NCBI RefSeq assembly: GCF_003385515.1
Contig: NZ_QNVT01000005.1
Span: 124,001 to 188,000, forward strand
Source of the DNA: Chryseobacterium pennae
Lineage (GTDB): Bacteria > Bacteroidota > Bacteroidia > Flavobacteriales > Weeksellaceae
Length of the DNA: 64,000 nt
Direction of reading: 5' to 3'
The notes under the pieces are model-generated. The model had not been told where the DNA came from, ran no database searches, and saw only the letters and a list, made by a program, of their open reading frames with translations. Both the position numbers and the translations under genes were made by a program. Below are positions 50,931 to 61,546 of this stretch, in pieces (positions within the stretch are counted from its first letter, which is position 1; each line of letters begins with the position of its first letter).

Positions 50931-51404
50931 ATGAAACTGTCTAAAATCAAAAGCATCTTGCCAAATCTGGAAAATGTAGCATTTCAATTAGAAAACGGAA
51001 CATGGGTTCCCGAACATTTTCACGTAACAGAAGTAGGAGTGGTTACCAAGAATTTCATCGATTGTGGCGGAGTCGTCAGAAAAGAAGAAAAAGTAAATTT
51101 TCAGCTTTGGAATGCCGATGATTATGAGCATCGCCTGAAGTCCGGAAAACTTTTACACATCATTCACCTTTCCGAAGAAAAGTTAGGCATTGGCGATTTT
51201 GAAATTGAAGTGGAGTATCAGGATAATACCATAGGAAAATATAATCTGGAATTCAATGGAGAAAATTTTGTGTTGAAAAATAAATTAACAGCCTGTTTAG
51301 CTACAGATGCATGCGGAATTCCGCCTCAGAAACAAAAATTAAGCTTAAGTGAATTAACAATGAATCAAAATTCAGGTTGTACACCAGGTTCAGGTTGTTG
51401 TTAA
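50931..51404 (+). CDS. DUF6428 family protein with Cys-rich tail, 157 aa
   Basis: A small soluble protein, with a folded part (about 1-115, containing LENGTWVPEHFHVTEVG and HRLKSGKLLHIIHL) and a Cys-rich tail: CLATDACGIPP followed by SGCTPGSGCC. DUF6428 proteins are recurrently found with ArsR and ArsC in Bacteroidota (from memory). The tail with five Cys is a plausible As(III) or metal binding site. I start at the ATG at 50931; an upstream in-frame ATG would cover the operator at 50890. Confidence 0.8.
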   Translation: MKLSKIKSILPNLENVAFQLENGTWVPEHFHVTEVGVVTKNFIDCGGVVRKEEKVNFQLWNADDYEHRLKSGKLLHIIHLSEEKLGIGDFEIEVEYQDNTIGKYNLEFNGENFVLKNKLTACLATDACGIPPQKQKLSLSELTMNQNSGCTPGSGCC

Positions 51405-51415
51405 TATTGGAAGTA

Positions 51416-51832
51416 ATGAAAACTAAAATATTAGTTCTTTGCACCGGAAATAGCTGTAGAAGCCAGATAGCAGAAGGATATCTGAAATACTTTGCTAAAA
51501 ATAAAGCAGAAATCTATAGTGCAGGTATTGAAACACATGGATTAAATCCAGGAGCCGTTAAAACCATGTCAGAGGATGGTATTGATATTTCCGGACACAC
51601 TTCAAACGCGATTGATGAGTATCAGGATATCAACTTTGATTATGTAATCACGGTCTGTGATCATGCTAAAGAAAATTGTCCTTACTTTCCTTCAAAAGCA
51701 CAGCCATTTCATCATAATTTTCAGGACCCAGCTAAAGCATCAGGAACACCAGAAGAAATCAGTCAGGAATTCAGAAGAGTACGTGATCAGATAAAAAATT
51801 ACTGTAGACAGTTTATTGAAGAAAATTTATAA
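51416..51832 (+). CDS. arsC: Thioredoxin-coupled arsenate reductase (low-MW phosphatase fold), 138 aa
   Basis: Reduces arsenate to arsenite by a Cys relay. P-loop C9-T-G-N-S-C14-R15 (CX5R) with downstream redox Cys C81 and C88 in VCDHAKENCPYFP, equivalent to the Cys82/Cys89 relay of S. aureus ArsC. The start is the ATG at 51416; longer in-frame starts enter the preceding gene's Cys tail. It lies 11 bp after the DUF6428 gene, in operon with it and arsR. No ArsB or Acr3 pump follows; glyA is next. Confidence 0.92.
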   Translation: MKTKILVLCTGNSCRSQIAEGYLKYFAKNKAEIYSAGIETHGLNPGAVKTMSEDGIDISGHTSNAIDEYQDINFDYVITVCDHAKENCPYFPSKAQPFHHNFQDPAKASGTPEEISQEFRRVRDQIKNYCRQFIEENL

Positions 51833-51913
51833 ATAGGCAATCCTTTACCGCTTTTATGAACAATCAGGTCTAAAATCATATTTTTTGATGCCAAAATCTC
51901 AACGAAAAATCCG

Positions 51914-51921
51914 TACATTTG
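51914..51921 (+). promoter_or_regulatory. -7 box of glyA
   Basis: TACATTTG matches TAnnTTTG, 30 bp upstream of the glyA ATG. The TTG upstream is not well spaced. Confidence 0.5.
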
Positions 51922-51951
51922 GGGTGAAAAATTTCAAAAACTAAAAGTAAA

Positions 51952-53217
51952 ATGGATATTATTTTTGACCTGATTGAAAAGGAAAGACAAAGACAAGCCC
52001 ATGGATTAGAGCTTATCGCATCGGAAAATTTTGTTTCTGAAAATGTGATGAAAGCAATGGGAAGTGTACTTACAAATAAATATGCTGAAGGGTATCCCGG
52101 AAAAAGATATTACGGAGGATGTGAAGTTGTGGATGAGGTTGAAACTTTAGCCATCAATAGAGCAAAAGAACTTTTTGGAGTAGATTATGTAAACGTTCAG
52201 CCGCATTCCGGATCTCAGGCAAATGCAGCCATATATCTTGCCGTTTTGAAACCAGGAGATAAAATCATGGGAATGGATCTTTCAATGGGAGGACACCTTA
52301 CCCACGGTTCTGCAGTAAACTTCTCAGGAATTCAGTATGAAGTAGTTTCTTACGGAGTAGAAAGAGAAACGGGGCTTATCGACTACAACCAAATGAGAGA
52401 AGTTGCTCTAAGAGAAAGACCAAAAATGTTGATCGCTGGATTCTCTGCTTATTCAAGAGATCTTGATTATGCTAAATACAGAGAGATTGCAGATGAAATC
52501 GGAGCAACGCTTTGGGCTGATATTGCTCACCCTGCAGGATTGGTTGCAAAAGGATTATTAAATTCACCATTTGAACACTGTCACGTAGTAACCACGACTA
52601 CTCATAAGACTTTAAGAGGTCCAAGAGGAGGAATGATCATGATGGGTAAAGACTTTGAAAATACCTATGGTCATAAAACTCCAAAAGGAGAAACAAAAAT
52701 GATGAGCCAGGTATTGGATGGAGCTGTATTCCCTGGAATTCAGGGAGGTCCGCTAGAGCATGTAATTGCCGGTAAGGCTGTAGCTTTCGGAGAAGCTTTG
52801 GATGGCCAGTTTGAAACTTATGCAAAACAGGTTAGAGCTAATGCTCAGGCATTATCAAAAGCAATGATCGACAAAGGATTTGATATCGTGAGCGGAGGTA
52901 CAGATAACCACTTAATGTTGGTAGACCTTAGAAATAAAGGCGTAAACGGTAAGGAAACAGAAAAAGCATTAGTACTTGCTGATATTACATGTAACAAAAA
53001 CATGGTTCCTTTTGATGATAAGTCTCCATTTACAACATCTGGTATCAGATTAGGAACAGCTGCTATTACAACAAGAGGGCTTAAAGAAAATGATATGGAA
53101 ACTATTGCAGGATTAATCTCTGAAGTAGTAGATAATATCAAAAATGAAGAAGTTCTTGCATCGGTAAGAAAGAAAGTAAATGAATTAATGGAAGGAAAAG
53201 CATTGTTCAACTACTAA
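51952..53217 (+). CDS. glyA: Serine hydroxymethyltransferase, 421 aa
   Basis: PLP enzyme that converts serine and tetrahydrofolate to glycine and methylene-THF. PLP lysine K219 lies in [14 protein letters not shown]. Other signatures are [44 protein letters not shown] and the C-terminal [15 protein letters not shown]. Length is normal, with the start at 51952 ([15 protein letters not shown]). Monocistronic with its own promoter and a terminator. Confidence 0.98.
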   Translation: MDIIFDLIEKERQRQAHGLELIASENFVSENVMKAMGSVLTNKYAEGYPGKRYYGGCEVVDEVETLAINRAKELFGVDYVNVQPHSGSQANAAIYLAVLKPGDKIMGMDLSMGGHLTHGSAVNFSGIQYEVVSYGVERETGLIDYNQMREVALRERPKMLIAGFSAYSRDLDYAKYREIADEIGATLWADIAHPAGLVAKGLLNSPFEHCHVVTTTTHKTLRGPRGGMIMMGKDFENTYGHKTPKGETKMMSQVLDGAVFPGIQGGPLEHVIAGKAVAFGEALDGQFETYAKQVRANAQALSKAMIDKGFDIVSGGTDNHLMLVDLRNKGVNGKETEKALVLADITCNKNMVPFDDKSPFTTSGIRLGTAAITTRGLKENDMETIAGLISEVVDNIKNEEVLASVRKKVNELMEGKALFNY

Positions 53218-53237
53218 TATAAAATATAATATAGTAT

Positions 53238-53267
53238 AAAGAATGGGCGGAAGCTCATTCTTTTTTT
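53238..53267 (+). terminator. Terminator after glyA
   Basis: AAAGAATGGGC and GCTCATTCTTT (53238-53263) form an 11-bp stem with one G.U and a GGAA loop, followed by a T-run. Confidence 0.8.
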
Positions 53268-53273
53268 ATTCAT

Positions 53274-53732
53274 ATGGAAAAGAAATCTTTTACTTTTGTT
53301 GAAATCAAGCAGAAACTGGTCAGCTATTGTGTGTATCAGGATCGTTGTCATGCTGAAGTGGAACAGAAAATGAGGGAATTTCTGCTGATTGAAGAGGCTA
53401 AAGAAGAAATTATTCTCTATCTGATGAAAGAAAATTATCTCAATGAGGAAAGGTTTACCAGAAGCTATATCCGAGGTAAATTTTATATCAAACATTGGGG
53501 AAGAAATAAGATCAGAATGAATCTGAAGCAAAAGCAAATCTCTGAAAAACTGATCAATATGTGTTTTGATGAAATCTATGAAGATGACTATACCAAAACG
53601 ATCACAAGAATCTACGATGATTACTCTTCTAAACAAAAAGGACTGCAGGAATATCAGAAAAAAGCGAAGACCATAAAATATTTGATGAGCAGAGGTTTTG
53701 AATATGAGAAAATAAATGATATTTTTGACTGA
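53274..53732 (+). CDS. recX: RecX regulatory protein, 152 aa
   Basis: RecX binds RecA filaments and inhibits them. The three-helix repeats are visible: FTFVEIKQKLVSYCVYQDRC, YLMKENYLNEERFTRSYIRGKF (typical RecX 'LNExRFAxxYVRxK') with HWGRNKIRMNLKQKQIS, and a final KAKTIKYLMSRGFEYEKI. Length fits. recA is not adjacent, which is common in Bacteroidota. The next gene starts 33 bp downstream. Confidence 0.92.
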   Translation: MEKKSFTFVEIKQKLVSYCVYQDRCHAEVEQKMREFLLIEEAKEEIILYLMKENYLNEERFTRSYIRGKFYIKHWGRNKIRMNLKQKQISEKLINMCFDEIYEDDYTKTITRIYDDYSSKQKGLQEYQKKAKTIKYLMSRGFEYEKINDIFD

Positions 53733-53765
53733 AAAATTTGACCAAAACACCAAAACGCAAAAAGC

Positions 53766-54902
53766 TTGGAAGAAAAGAAGATTTGGCTGTCACCTCCCCA
53801 CTTAGGAGGAAATGAATTGAAATATATACAAGATGCCTTTGATACCAATTGGGTATCTCAATATGGTTCAAATATAGATAGTTTTGAGAGAACACTTGAA
53901 AACTATCTTGGAAATAATTCATTTGTAACGGCTTTGTCTTCAGGAACAGCTGCAATACATTTAGCCTTGCGATTATTGAATGTTCAGGAAGGTGATTTTG
54001 TTTTGTGCCAGTCATTTACATTTGTTGCTTCTGCTAATCCCATTCTTTATCAAAAAGCCATTCCTGTTTTTGTAGATAGTGAATCCACTACCTGGAATAT
54101 TTGTCCAAACGCATTGGAGGATGCCATTAAATATTGCTTGAAGCAAGGAAAAAAGCCCAAAGCAATTATTACTGTTTCTCTATATGGGATGCCATTTATG
54201 GTAGATGAAATTTTAGAAATATCACAAAAATATGAGATTCCGATTATTGAGGATAGTGCCGAAGCATTAGGAAGTAAATACAAAAATAAACCTTGCGGAA
54301 ATTTCGGAGACTTATCAATTATTAGTTTTAACGGAAATAAGATTATTACAACCTCTGGTGGCGGAATTCTTATATCAAGAGATCAGGAATCTAAAAACCA
54401 AATACTTTACTTTGCTACGCAGGCAAAAGAAAACCAAGATTATTATAGTCATTCAGAAGTTGGATACAATTATAGAATGAGTAATATTTCTGCAGGAATA
54501 GGAAGGGGGCAGCTGGAAGTTTTAGAAGACAGGATAATAAAAAGAAGAGAGAACCATCGATTCTATCGTGATATTTTTGAAAAATATGAAGAAATTAATC
54601 TCTTCGAAGAACCTAATGAAGATTTCTTTTCAAATTATTGGCTGAATACGATCACTTTTGAAAAAAAGGATTCGAAAATTACAAAAGAAAAGTTGAAACA
54701 AGTATTTTCTGAAAGTAATATAGAGACCAGATACTTGTGGAAGCCGATGCATCTTCAGGTATTATTTGAAAAGTATAAATTTTTTGGCAGTAATGTTTGT
54801 GGTATACTTTTTGACAAGGGTTTATGTCTACCATCCGGGACTAATCTGACTGATGGGGATAAAGATAAAATAAAGAATATCCTGATTAATCTCAAGGATT
54901 AG
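53766..54902 (+). CDS. DegT/DnrJ/EryC1/StrS aminotransferase, 378 aa, TTG start
   Basis: PLP-dependent aminotransferase that adds an amino group to a keto-sugar nucleotide in cell-surface sugar synthesis. The N-terminus EEKKIWLSPPHLGGNELKYI is the usual family start (S-P-P-x-x-G-G-N-E). PLP Lys192 is in SFNGNKIITTSGGG, with IEDSAEALGS before it. No ATG lies near the N-terminus of the fold, so TTG at 53766 is the start. It precedes the dehydratase gene and would use the 4-keto product of that enzyme, giving a UDP-4-amino sugar (PglE-like). Confidence 0.9.
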   Translation: MEEKKIWLSPPHLGGNELKYIQDAFDTNWVSQYGSNIDSFERTLENYLGNNSFVTALSSGTAAIHLALRLLNVQEGDFVLCQSFTFVASANPILYQKAIPVFVDSESTTWNICPNALEDAIKYCLKQGKKPKAIITVSLYGMPFMVDEILEISQKYEIPIIEDSAEALGSKYKNKPCGNFGDLSIISFNGNKIITTSGGGILISRDQESKNQILYFATQAKENQDYYSHSEVGYNYRMSNISAGIGRGQLEVLEDRIIKRRENHRFYRDIFEKYEEINLFEEPNEDFFSNYWLNTITFEKKDSKITKEKLKQVFSESNIETRYLWKPMHLQVLFEKYKFFGSNVCGILFDKGLCLPSGTNLTDGDKDKIKNILINLKD

Positions 54903-54944
54903 ATTTATTTTTTTCAGATTTAGGGAATTGATGAGATTTTATTT

Positions 54945-54952
54945 TAATTTTG
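54945..54952 (+). promoter_or_regulatory. -7 box before the capsule operon
   Basis: TAATTTTG matches TAnnTTTG, 76 bp upstream of the dehydratase ATG. The TTG at 54928-54930 is only 14 bp away, so the -33 is unsure. Confidence 0.45.
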
Positions 54953-55028
54953 CATGATCCCTAGAAATTGATATTAATTTAATAAAGGGGTTTTGTACCG
55001 AATAATAATATGAACACAAATAAAGACA

Positions 55029-56957
55029 ATGTATAATTCTTTCAGAAAAAAAATATTTGGAGGAGATAATGTTGTCAATCTCTCAGATGTAAGATATCTT
55101 CCCAGATGGATAATACTCATAATAGATATTATTATTCTGGTTATATCCTTATTTCTTTCAACGTATATTATAGAAAAAATCACTCAAAAAGAGTTTATTT
55201 ACCATGAAGATAAAAGTGTAGTTTTTGCTTTTATTATACTGGTGAATACAATCTTTATGTATCTTTTTAAGACTTATGCAGGGATTATTAGGCATTCTAC
55301 TTTTATAGATTTATTTAAGCTCCTTATTTCATGCTTTTGTACCATGTTTGTTGTAGCTACAATCAATATGACGTATTTCTGGGTGACGGGAGGTAAATTT
55401 ATTCTAACTCCCTATCTGGTTTTATATTTTGTAATCTCTTTTATGGGATTATTTCTCTTTAGGCTTTATGTCAAAGAGTTTTTTCACATTGTAAGAGAAT
55501 ATAGAAGAAGTGCTTTGAAAAAAAGGATTTTAGTACTGGGTATTGATGAACAGTCTATTGCTATTGCCCGAGCTATTTTGGATAATCCAAATCTACCTTA
55601 CCAAGTTGTGGGTTTTTTGACTCAGAGGACAGATTCAAAGAGAGCTTCACTTCTTGGAAAACCAATCTATGCAAAAGAAAAGATTGAAACCAGTACAAAA
55701 GATGATCTCGTTATAGATGGGATTATTATTGTCAAAGAAATGATGGCAAAGGATGAAATGAATTCCTGGGTCAATTTATTTCTGGAAAAAGATCTGAATG
55801 TATTTAAGGCTCCTTCTGTTCAAAAATTAAGAGATAGTGATTTAGGAGGATCAATAAGAAACCTTCAGATTGAAGATTTACTTAACAGAAAACCTATAAA
55901 AATAGAAAACGAAGAAGTTAAGAGCAGACATTATGGCAAAACTGTTTTAGTTACAGGTGGAGCTGGGTCTATTGGGAGTGAAATTGTCCGACAGGTAGCC
56001 CAATTTACTCCCTCATTAATTGTTGTACTTGATCAGGCCGAAACACCATTGTATGATATTGAACTTGAAATGAAGGAGAAATTTCCTCATATCAGATTTA
56101 AATTTGTTCTGGCTGATGTTTCTAATATGAATAGGGTGGAAACATTATTTCAAACCTATAATTTTTCGATGGTATACCATGCAGCGGCATATAAGCATGT
56201 ACCTTTGGTTGAAGAAAATCCACATGAAGCAATTTCTGTGAATATTCTGGGTTCAAAGAATATTGCAATGCTATCCAGTAAATACCATGTAAATAGATTT
56301 GTTATGGTGTCTACTGATAAGGCTGTAAATCCGACAAATGTAATGGGGGCTTCGAAAAGAGCAGCAGAATTGTTTGTACAGTCATTACAAAATGTAGAAG
56401 GTAACAGAACAAAATTTATTACTACAAGGTTTGGTAATGTTTTAGGATCTAATGGATCTGTAATTCCTCATTTCAAAAAACAAATTGAAGCCGGTGGTCC
56501 TGTAACAATTACACATCCGGATATTGTAAGATATTTTATGACTATTCCAGAAGCTTGTGAACTTGTGTTACAGGCTGGAACTATGGGACATGGAGGAGAG
56601 ATATTTGTTTTTGATATGGGAGAACCTGTCAAAATATTAGATCTTGCAAGAAGGATGATTAAATTATCGGGTTTTGAACCGGAAATAGATATTAAAATTA
56701 TTTATACTGGATTAAGACCAGGAGAAAAACTTTATGAAGAGCTTTTAAGTGATAATGCTAAGACTCTCCCTACTCATAATGATAAGATTATGATATCTAA
56801 GGATCCAATAATGGAATTTAATGAAATTGATGGGTTGATTAATCTAATTGGGGAAGCTTCTGTTGTCAGAGATAAAGTTGATGTTGTTAAAATTCTGAAA
56901 AATATTGTGCCTGAATTTAGGAGTAATAATTCTATCTACGAGGCGTTAGATAAATAG
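55029..56957 (+). CDS. WbpM/CapD-type membrane nucleotide-sugar 4,6-dehydratase, 642 aa
   Basis: Converts UDP-GlcNAc (or similar) to a 4-keto-6-deoxy sugar. Four hydrophobic helices (about 27-48, 66-82, 95-112 and 128-146) anchor a cytoplasmic part. A first Rossmann segment (KKRILVLGIDEQSI, about 164) precedes the catalytic SDR domain with GxxGxxG at about 310-316 (VTGGAGSIGSE). The catalytic motif SxMxxxK is seen in STDKAVNPTNVMGASKR, with Met for Tyr as in FlaA1/WbpM. FLARL-type NAD binding is intact. First gene of the operon that follows. Confidence 0.92.
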   Translation: MYNSFRKKIFGGDNVVNLSDVRYLPRWIILIIDIIILVISLFLSTYIIEKITQKEFIYHEDKSVVFAFIILVNTIFMYLFKTYAGIIRHSTFIDLFKLLISCFCTMFVVATINMTYFWVTGGKFILTPYLVLYFVISFMGLFLFRLYVKEFFHIVREYRRSALKKRILVLGIDEQSIAIARAILDNPNLPYQVVGFLTQRTDSKRASLLGKPIYAKEKIETSTKDDLVIDGIIIVKEMMAKDEMNSWVNLFLEKDLNVFKAPSVQKLRDSDLGGSIRNLQIEDLLNRKPIKIENEEVKSRHYGKTVLVTGGAGSIGSEIVRQVAQFTPSLIVVLDQAETPLYDIELEMKEKFPHIRFKFVLADVSNMNRVETLFQTYNFSMVYHAAAYKHVPLVEENPHEAISVNILGSKNIAMLSSKYHVNRFVMVSTDKAVNPTNVMGASKRAAELFVQSLQNVEGNRTKFITTRFGNVLGSNGSVIPHFKKQIEAGGPVTITHPDIVRYFMTIPEACELVLQAGTMGHGGEIFVFDMGEPVKILDLARRMIKLSGFEPEIDIKIIYTGLRPGEKLYEELLSDNAKTLPTHNDKIMISKDPIMEFNEIDGLINLIGEASVVRDKVDVVKILKNIVPEFRSNNSIYEALDK

Positions 56958-56995
56958 AAAAATATAAATGTATATTTGTACAATTTTAAAATAAG

Positions 56996-57814
56996 ATGAA
57001 AGGTAAAATATTGACCATATTATCAGTATTTATATTGGTTTCCTGTAAGGTTAAAGATAAAGCAAATAATGAATTGAATTACATGCAGAATATAGAGAAC
57101 GTTGCTATTGAAGCTTCTGCAAAAAATTCGAATTCAACAATACAGTCTGGTGATCAACTTGTTATTCTGATCACAGCAAAAGATATGGATGTTGTTAAAC
57201 CATTTAATCAAAATTATTCGTCATCTGAATTAATTCAATCTAATAGTTTTGCAGGAGGAAATACGCCTAATCAAGGAGGTGTGACGATTGCTGGCCCAAC
57301 ATATCAGGTAGACACGAATGGAAATATAGACTTTCCTATTCTGGGTAAATTAAACACATCTGGGAAGTCTTTGATTGATTTTAAGAATGAAGTAAGAGAT
57401 AGAATGACAAAATATGTTATTGACCCAACAGTAAATGTCAGACTTGCAAATTTCAAAGTTACAGTATTAGGAGAAGTAAACAGACAAGGGGATTATACAA
57501 TCTCTAATGGACAAGGAACAGTTTTAACAGCTTTAGGTTTGGCAGGAGACTTAACAATGTATGGAAAAAGAGATGATTTGTTGGTAATACGCAATGAAGA
57601 TGGAAAAGTTATTCATGGGAAAATAAATCTTCATGATGCTAACCTCATTAATTCTCCTTTCTATTACTTAAAGCAAGGTGATGCAATAATAGTTTCTTCT
57701 AATGGTACAAAAGAATTGACATCCAGACAAAATCCAAATACTGCACTTTATTTAACAGCTGCTTCTATTGCAGTTACAGCCATAGCGGTAGTAGTAGGTT
57801 TATTTAAGAAATAA
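56996..57814 (+). CDS. Wza/BexD-type polysaccharide export lipoprotein, 272 aa
   Basis: Outer-membrane channel component for polysaccharide export. Lipobox LVSC17 at the N-terminus; a Poly_export domain (about 45-140, [18 protein letters not shown] and [18 protein letters not shown]), then a SLBB-like domain (about 150-240, [16 protein letters not shown]). A hydrophobic C-terminal helix (about 248-270, [17 protein letters not shown]) ends the protein, as in Bacteroidota Wza-like proteins. 38 bp after the dehydratase and 7 bp before the kinase. Confidence 0.92.
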   Translation: MKGKILTILSVFILVSCKVKDKANNELNYMQNIENVAIEASAKNSNSTIQSGDQLVILITAKDMDVVKPFNQNYSSSELIQSNSFAGGNTPNQGGVTIAGPTYQVDTNGNIDFPILGKLNTSGKSLIDFKNEVRDRMTKYVIDPTVNVRLANFKVTVLGEVNRQGDYTISNGQGTVLTALGLAGDLTMYGKRDDLLVIRNEDGKVIHGKINLHDANLINSPFYYLKQGDAIIVSSNGTKELTSRQNPNTALYLTAASIAVTAIAVVVGLFKK

Positions 57815-57821
57815 TAAATTA

Positions 57822-60215
57822 ATGAGTAATCAGCAATCTATACACTTTTCTGAAGTGGAAACTAGCCAAACTAATATTGATATTAATGAAATCGTAAAAC
57901 CATACATAAGAAAATGGCCATGGTTTATCTCTTCAGCTCTTTTATTCTTATTTCTAAGCTATTTCTTAATGAAATTGATAACACCAGTTTATGAGATTAG
58001 GAGTAGTATTCTTATTAAAGATTCTAAAAATGCAGCCTCTAATAGTGAATTCGGTGTTCTTGAAGACCTATCCGGATTTGGAGGAATGAAGACCAATAGT
58101 ATTGATAATGAAATAGAGATTCTGAAATCTAAAAAACTAATGAGGGATGTTGTTACATCATTAGATTTGCAGACAAGTGTCTATGTTGAAAATAGATTTA
58201 ATAGTTTGGAACTTTATAAAAGTTCATCTCCAATATTAGTAAAAGTAATTAATGAAAAACCATTGAGCGTTTTTCCAAGTAAACCTTTACACCTTACTAT
58301 TAATGGTAATAGCCTGACATTATCATCAAAAGAACTTAGTAAAAAAATTGTTTCCGGCTTTGGTCAAACCATAAGCTTACCATACGCTAATATTATTATT
58401 GTTAAAAATCCTAATTTTAATCCGTTGACAATTAACGGGATAAGTGTTAATGAACTTGATTTGGTTATTTCATCACTGGAGTCTAAAGTAACAAGTCTTC
58501 AAGGTATTTCAAGTGTGGGAGTGGATAGTAAAAAATCAACAGTAGTGGGATTAGGATTACTTTACCCACAGGTTGAAAAAGCTAAAGATATAATAAATTC
58601 GCTTGTTATTGCTTACAATAATGATGCGATCACTGATAAGAATCTCGAGTCTAAAAAAACATTAGATTTTATAGAAGATCGAATTAAAAAGCTTTCTGTT
58701 GAACTGGGGGAAGTCGAAGATCAAAAAGAAAACTTTAAAACAAAGAATAATCTTACTGATCTAGAAACCGAGGCCAGAATAGGCCTGGAAAGTTCAGCCT
58801 CAGCTAGAACGAAACAGCTAGAATTTGATTCTCAATTAGAACTAACAAATACATTAATAGGGTTTGTTAATAAACAAGGACTTTATCAGGTCTTACCATC
58901 TAATGTAGGTTTAAGTAATGCTGATGCAACATCTGGGATTTCTCTTTATAATCAGTTAATATTACAGAGAGCCAGGTTGTTAGAGTCAGCTACACCTGAA
59001 AACCCTGCAGTAATAGATGTGACCAAACAAATAAATTCAATGCGCACGTCTATTGTACAAAGTTTACAAAAGAATAGGGATGGATTGGAATTAGCAAGAA
59101 ATGAATATCTGGGAGAACAAAATAAAGTTGCAGGTAAGATCTCGAAACTGCCGTCTATTGAAAAGATTTTCAGAAGTATTGAGAGACAGCAGCAGATCAA
59201 AGAAAACTTGTATTTGTTACTCCTTAAGAAAAGAGAAGAAACGGCAATAGCACAATCTATTACAGCACCAAAGGCAAGGGTAATAGATGTAGCTTACGCA
59301 TCAAGTGGTCCTGTATCTCCTAAAAGGATGGTCATTTATGTTGGAGCATTATTTATTGGATTATTAATTCCGTTCTTATTAATATACCTGATCGAGCTAT
59401 TTAACAATAAGATTATTACTAAACATGATTTAGATAAACTAGTACACGCTCCTGTAATTGCAGAATTACCTAGTCTTGAAAAAGGAGATTCAGATGTTGT
59501 ACAGGTAAATGATATAACACCTATGGCAGAGGCATTCAGAATTCTTATTACCAATATGAATTTTATGCTTCCTAAAGATAAAAAAGGTAAAGTTGTGTTT
59601 GTAACTTCTACTGTAAAAGGAGAAGGAAAGACATTTACTTCGGTTAATTTAGCTTTAACATTAGCAAATCCTAAGAAAAAAGCAATTATCATTGGATCAG
59701 ACATCAGAAATCCTCAATTACAAAGATATAACCCTTCTAGAAGGGGACTGGCAGGCCTTACAGAATATCTGTACTCAGATCAAATCCAATTGAAAGATAT
59801 TGTACATGTATCATCTTTTAACCCTGATTTGGATGTAATTTATTCAGGTATGATCCCTCCTAACCCTACGGAATTACTATCGAATGGTAGATACGAAAAC
59901 TTATTAGAGGAATTAAAAAGTAAGTATGATTATATTATTCTAGATACGGCACCGTTACTGTTAGTAACAGATACATTCTTAATTGCTGAGTTGGCTGATG
60001 TGACTATCTACGTTTCTAGATCAAGATATACAGAGAAAGCATTGACAGAGTTTGCTAATACTAATATTGATCTTGGTAAAATTAAGAATGTTGGTTTTGT
60101 CTTAAATGATGTTAGTAGAGAAAGTTTAGGATATAGTAATAAATATGGATACGGATATAATAATGTAGAACATACGACTTGGTTTAGCAAGATTACAAAA
60201 ATATTCAAACGATGA
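57822..60215 (+). CDS. Wzc-type chain-length determinant and tyrosine autokinase, 797 aa
   Basis: Controls polymer length and export with Wza. An N-terminal Wzz domain has two membrane helices (about 35-55 and 505-525) around a periplasmic coiled-coil part. The cytoplasmic BY-kinase has Walker [19 protein letters not shown], Walker A' [12 protein letters not shown] and Walker [15 protein letters not shown]. The C-terminus has a Tyr cluster ([15 protein letters not shown]) for autophosphorylation. Fused kinase as in proteobacterial Wzc. It overlaps the next gene by ATGA. Confidence 0.95.
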   Translation: MSNQQSIHFSEVETSQTNIDINEIVKPYIRKWPWFISSALLFLFLSYFLMKLITPVYEIRSSILIKDSKNAASNSEFGVLEDLSGFGGMKTNSIDNEIEILKSKKLMRDVVTSLDLQTSVYVENRFNSLELYKSSSPILVKVINEKPLSVFPSKPLHLTINGNSLTLSSKELSKKIVSGFGQTISLPYANIIIVKNPNFNPLTINGISVNELDLVISSLESKVTSLQGISSVGVDSKKSTVVGLGLLYPQVEKAKDIINSLVIAYNNDAITDKNLESKKTLDFIEDRIKKLSVELGEVEDQKENFKTKNNLTDLETEARIGLESSASARTKQLEFDSQLELTNTLIGFVNKQGLYQVLPSNVGLSNADATSGISLYNQLILQRARLLESATPENPAVIDVTKQINSMRTSIVQSLQKNRDGLELARNEYLGEQNKVAGKISKLPSIEKIFRSIERQQQIKENLYLLLLKKREETAIAQSITAPKARVIDVAYASSGPVSPKRMVIYVGALFIGLLIPFLLIYLIELFNNKIITKHDLDKLVHAPVIAELPSLEKGDSDVVQVNDITPMAEAFRILITNMNFMLPKDKKGKVVFVTSTVKGEGKTFTSVNLALTLANPKKKAIIIGSDIRNPQLQRYNPSRRGLAGLTEYLYSDQIQLKDIVHVSSFNPDLDVIYSGMIPPNPTELLSNGRYENLLEELKSKYDYIILDTAPLLLVTDTFLIAELADVTIYVSRSRYTEKALTEFANTNIDLGKIKNVGFVLNDVSRESLGYSNKYGYGYNNVEHTTWFSKITKIFKR

Positions 60216-61504
60216 AAACTTATAAAATAGCCGTCATAGGACAAGGTTATGTGGGACTACCTCTAGCATTAGAATTTTCGATGCACTATAGTGTCTTTGG
60301 ATTTGATATTAATGTACAGAGAGTAGAACAGCTTAATAATGGAGAGGATATAACACTTGAAGCCGAGATAACCAAGCTTACTGATGGATTAGAAAGGTAC
60401 AAAAATTCAAACGGAGAAATTGGTTATAAAGGAACAAGCGAATTATCAGATATTAAAGAAGCTAACATCTATATCGTAACGGTTCCTACTCCAATTGATA
60501 AGTTTAATGCACCTGATTTAGCTCCTTTAATTTCAGCTTCTAAAATGCTGGGTGAAATAATAAAAAAAGGAGATATAATAATCTATGAATCTACTGTTTT
60601 TCCAGGATGTACAGAAGAAGAATGTGTACCTGTACTTGAAAAGTTTTCAGGACTAGTTTATAATGAAGACTTTTATGTAGGTTATTCTCCAGAGAGAATT
60701 AATCCCGGAGATAAAGTACATACCCTTACGAGTGTTATGAAGGTAACTTCAGGATCTACAGAAGATATTGCAATAGAAGTAGATAATCTTTATAAACAAA
60801 TTATCACTGCGGGTACTCATAAAGCATCTAGTATTAAAGTAGCTGAAGCATCAAAGGCCATTGAAAATGCACAAAGAGATGTTAATATCTCTTTTGTAAA
60901 TGAATTAGCTTTAATTTTTGATAGAATTGGAATTGATACCAATGATGTTTTAGAAGCAGCCGGTACTAAATATAATTTTTTAAAATATAAACCAGGATTA
61001 GTAGGAGGTCACTGTATTTCTGTTGATCCTTACTATTTAGCCCATAAAGCAGAACAACTGGGATATCATCCGGATGTTATACTTTCCGGAAGACGGGTAA
61101 ATGATTCTATTGCCAAATTTATAGCTTCTAAAGTTGTTAAATTACTTATTACTAAAGGTGGTATCATTAAAGGGTCAAAAGCACTTATACTTGGAGTTAC
61201 ATTCAAGGAAAACTGTCCAGATGTAAGGAATACAAAAGTTGTAGATATATACAGAGAGCTTGAAGACTATGGTATTAATGTAGATATTTATGATCCTTGG
61301 GCCAGCAAAGAAGAGGTTAAACATGAATATGGTATTGATATGTTAGATGTACTTGATGAAAACATCAAGTATGATTCCTTAATTATTGCTGTTTCTCATA
61401 ACGAATTCCTTGCAATGGATTTAAATAAATTAAAGAAAGACAATGCCATAATATTTGATACCAAGGCTTGTCTGGATAGAAAACTAGTTGACGCAAGATT
61501 GTAA
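60212..61504 (+). CDS. UDP-N-acetyl-hexosamine dehydrogenase (TviB/WbpA-type), 430 aa
   Basis: Four-electron oxidation of a UDP-HexNAc to the uronic acid with two NAD+. NAD-binding [19 protein letters not shown] at the N-terminus; substrate motif [19 protein letters not shown] and [11 protein letters not shown]; the catalytic Cys in [18 protein letters not shown]. The pattern [13 protein letters not shown] and [11 protein letters not shown] match the Vi polysaccharide TviB/WbpA/VipA group rather than UDP-glucose dehydrogenase. Four-base overlap with the kinase gene. Confidence 0.93.
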   Translation: MKTYKIAVIGQGYVGLPLALEFSMHYSVFGFDINVQRVEQLNNGEDITLEAEITKLTDGLERYKNSNGEIGYKGTSELSDIKEANIYIVTVPTPIDKFNAPDLAPLISASKMLGEIIKKGDIIIYESTVFPGCTEEECVPVLEKFSGLVYNEDFYVGYSPERINPGDKVHTLTSVMKVTSGSTEDIAIEVDNLYKQIITAGTHKASSIKVAEASKAIENAQRDVNISFVNELALIFDRIGIDTNDVLEAAGTKYNFLKYKPGLVGGHCISVDPYYLAHKAEQLGYHPDVILSGRRVNDSIAKFIASKVVKLLITKGGIIKGSKALILGVTFKENCPDVRNTKVVDIYRELEDYGINVDIYDPWASKEEVKHEYGIDMLDVLDENIKYDSLIIAVSHNEFLAMDLNKLKKDNAIIFDTKACLDRKLVDARL

Positions 61505-61546
61505 TTTCATTATTTTAAATAATGGATTTAATCTTTAATTATTCGA

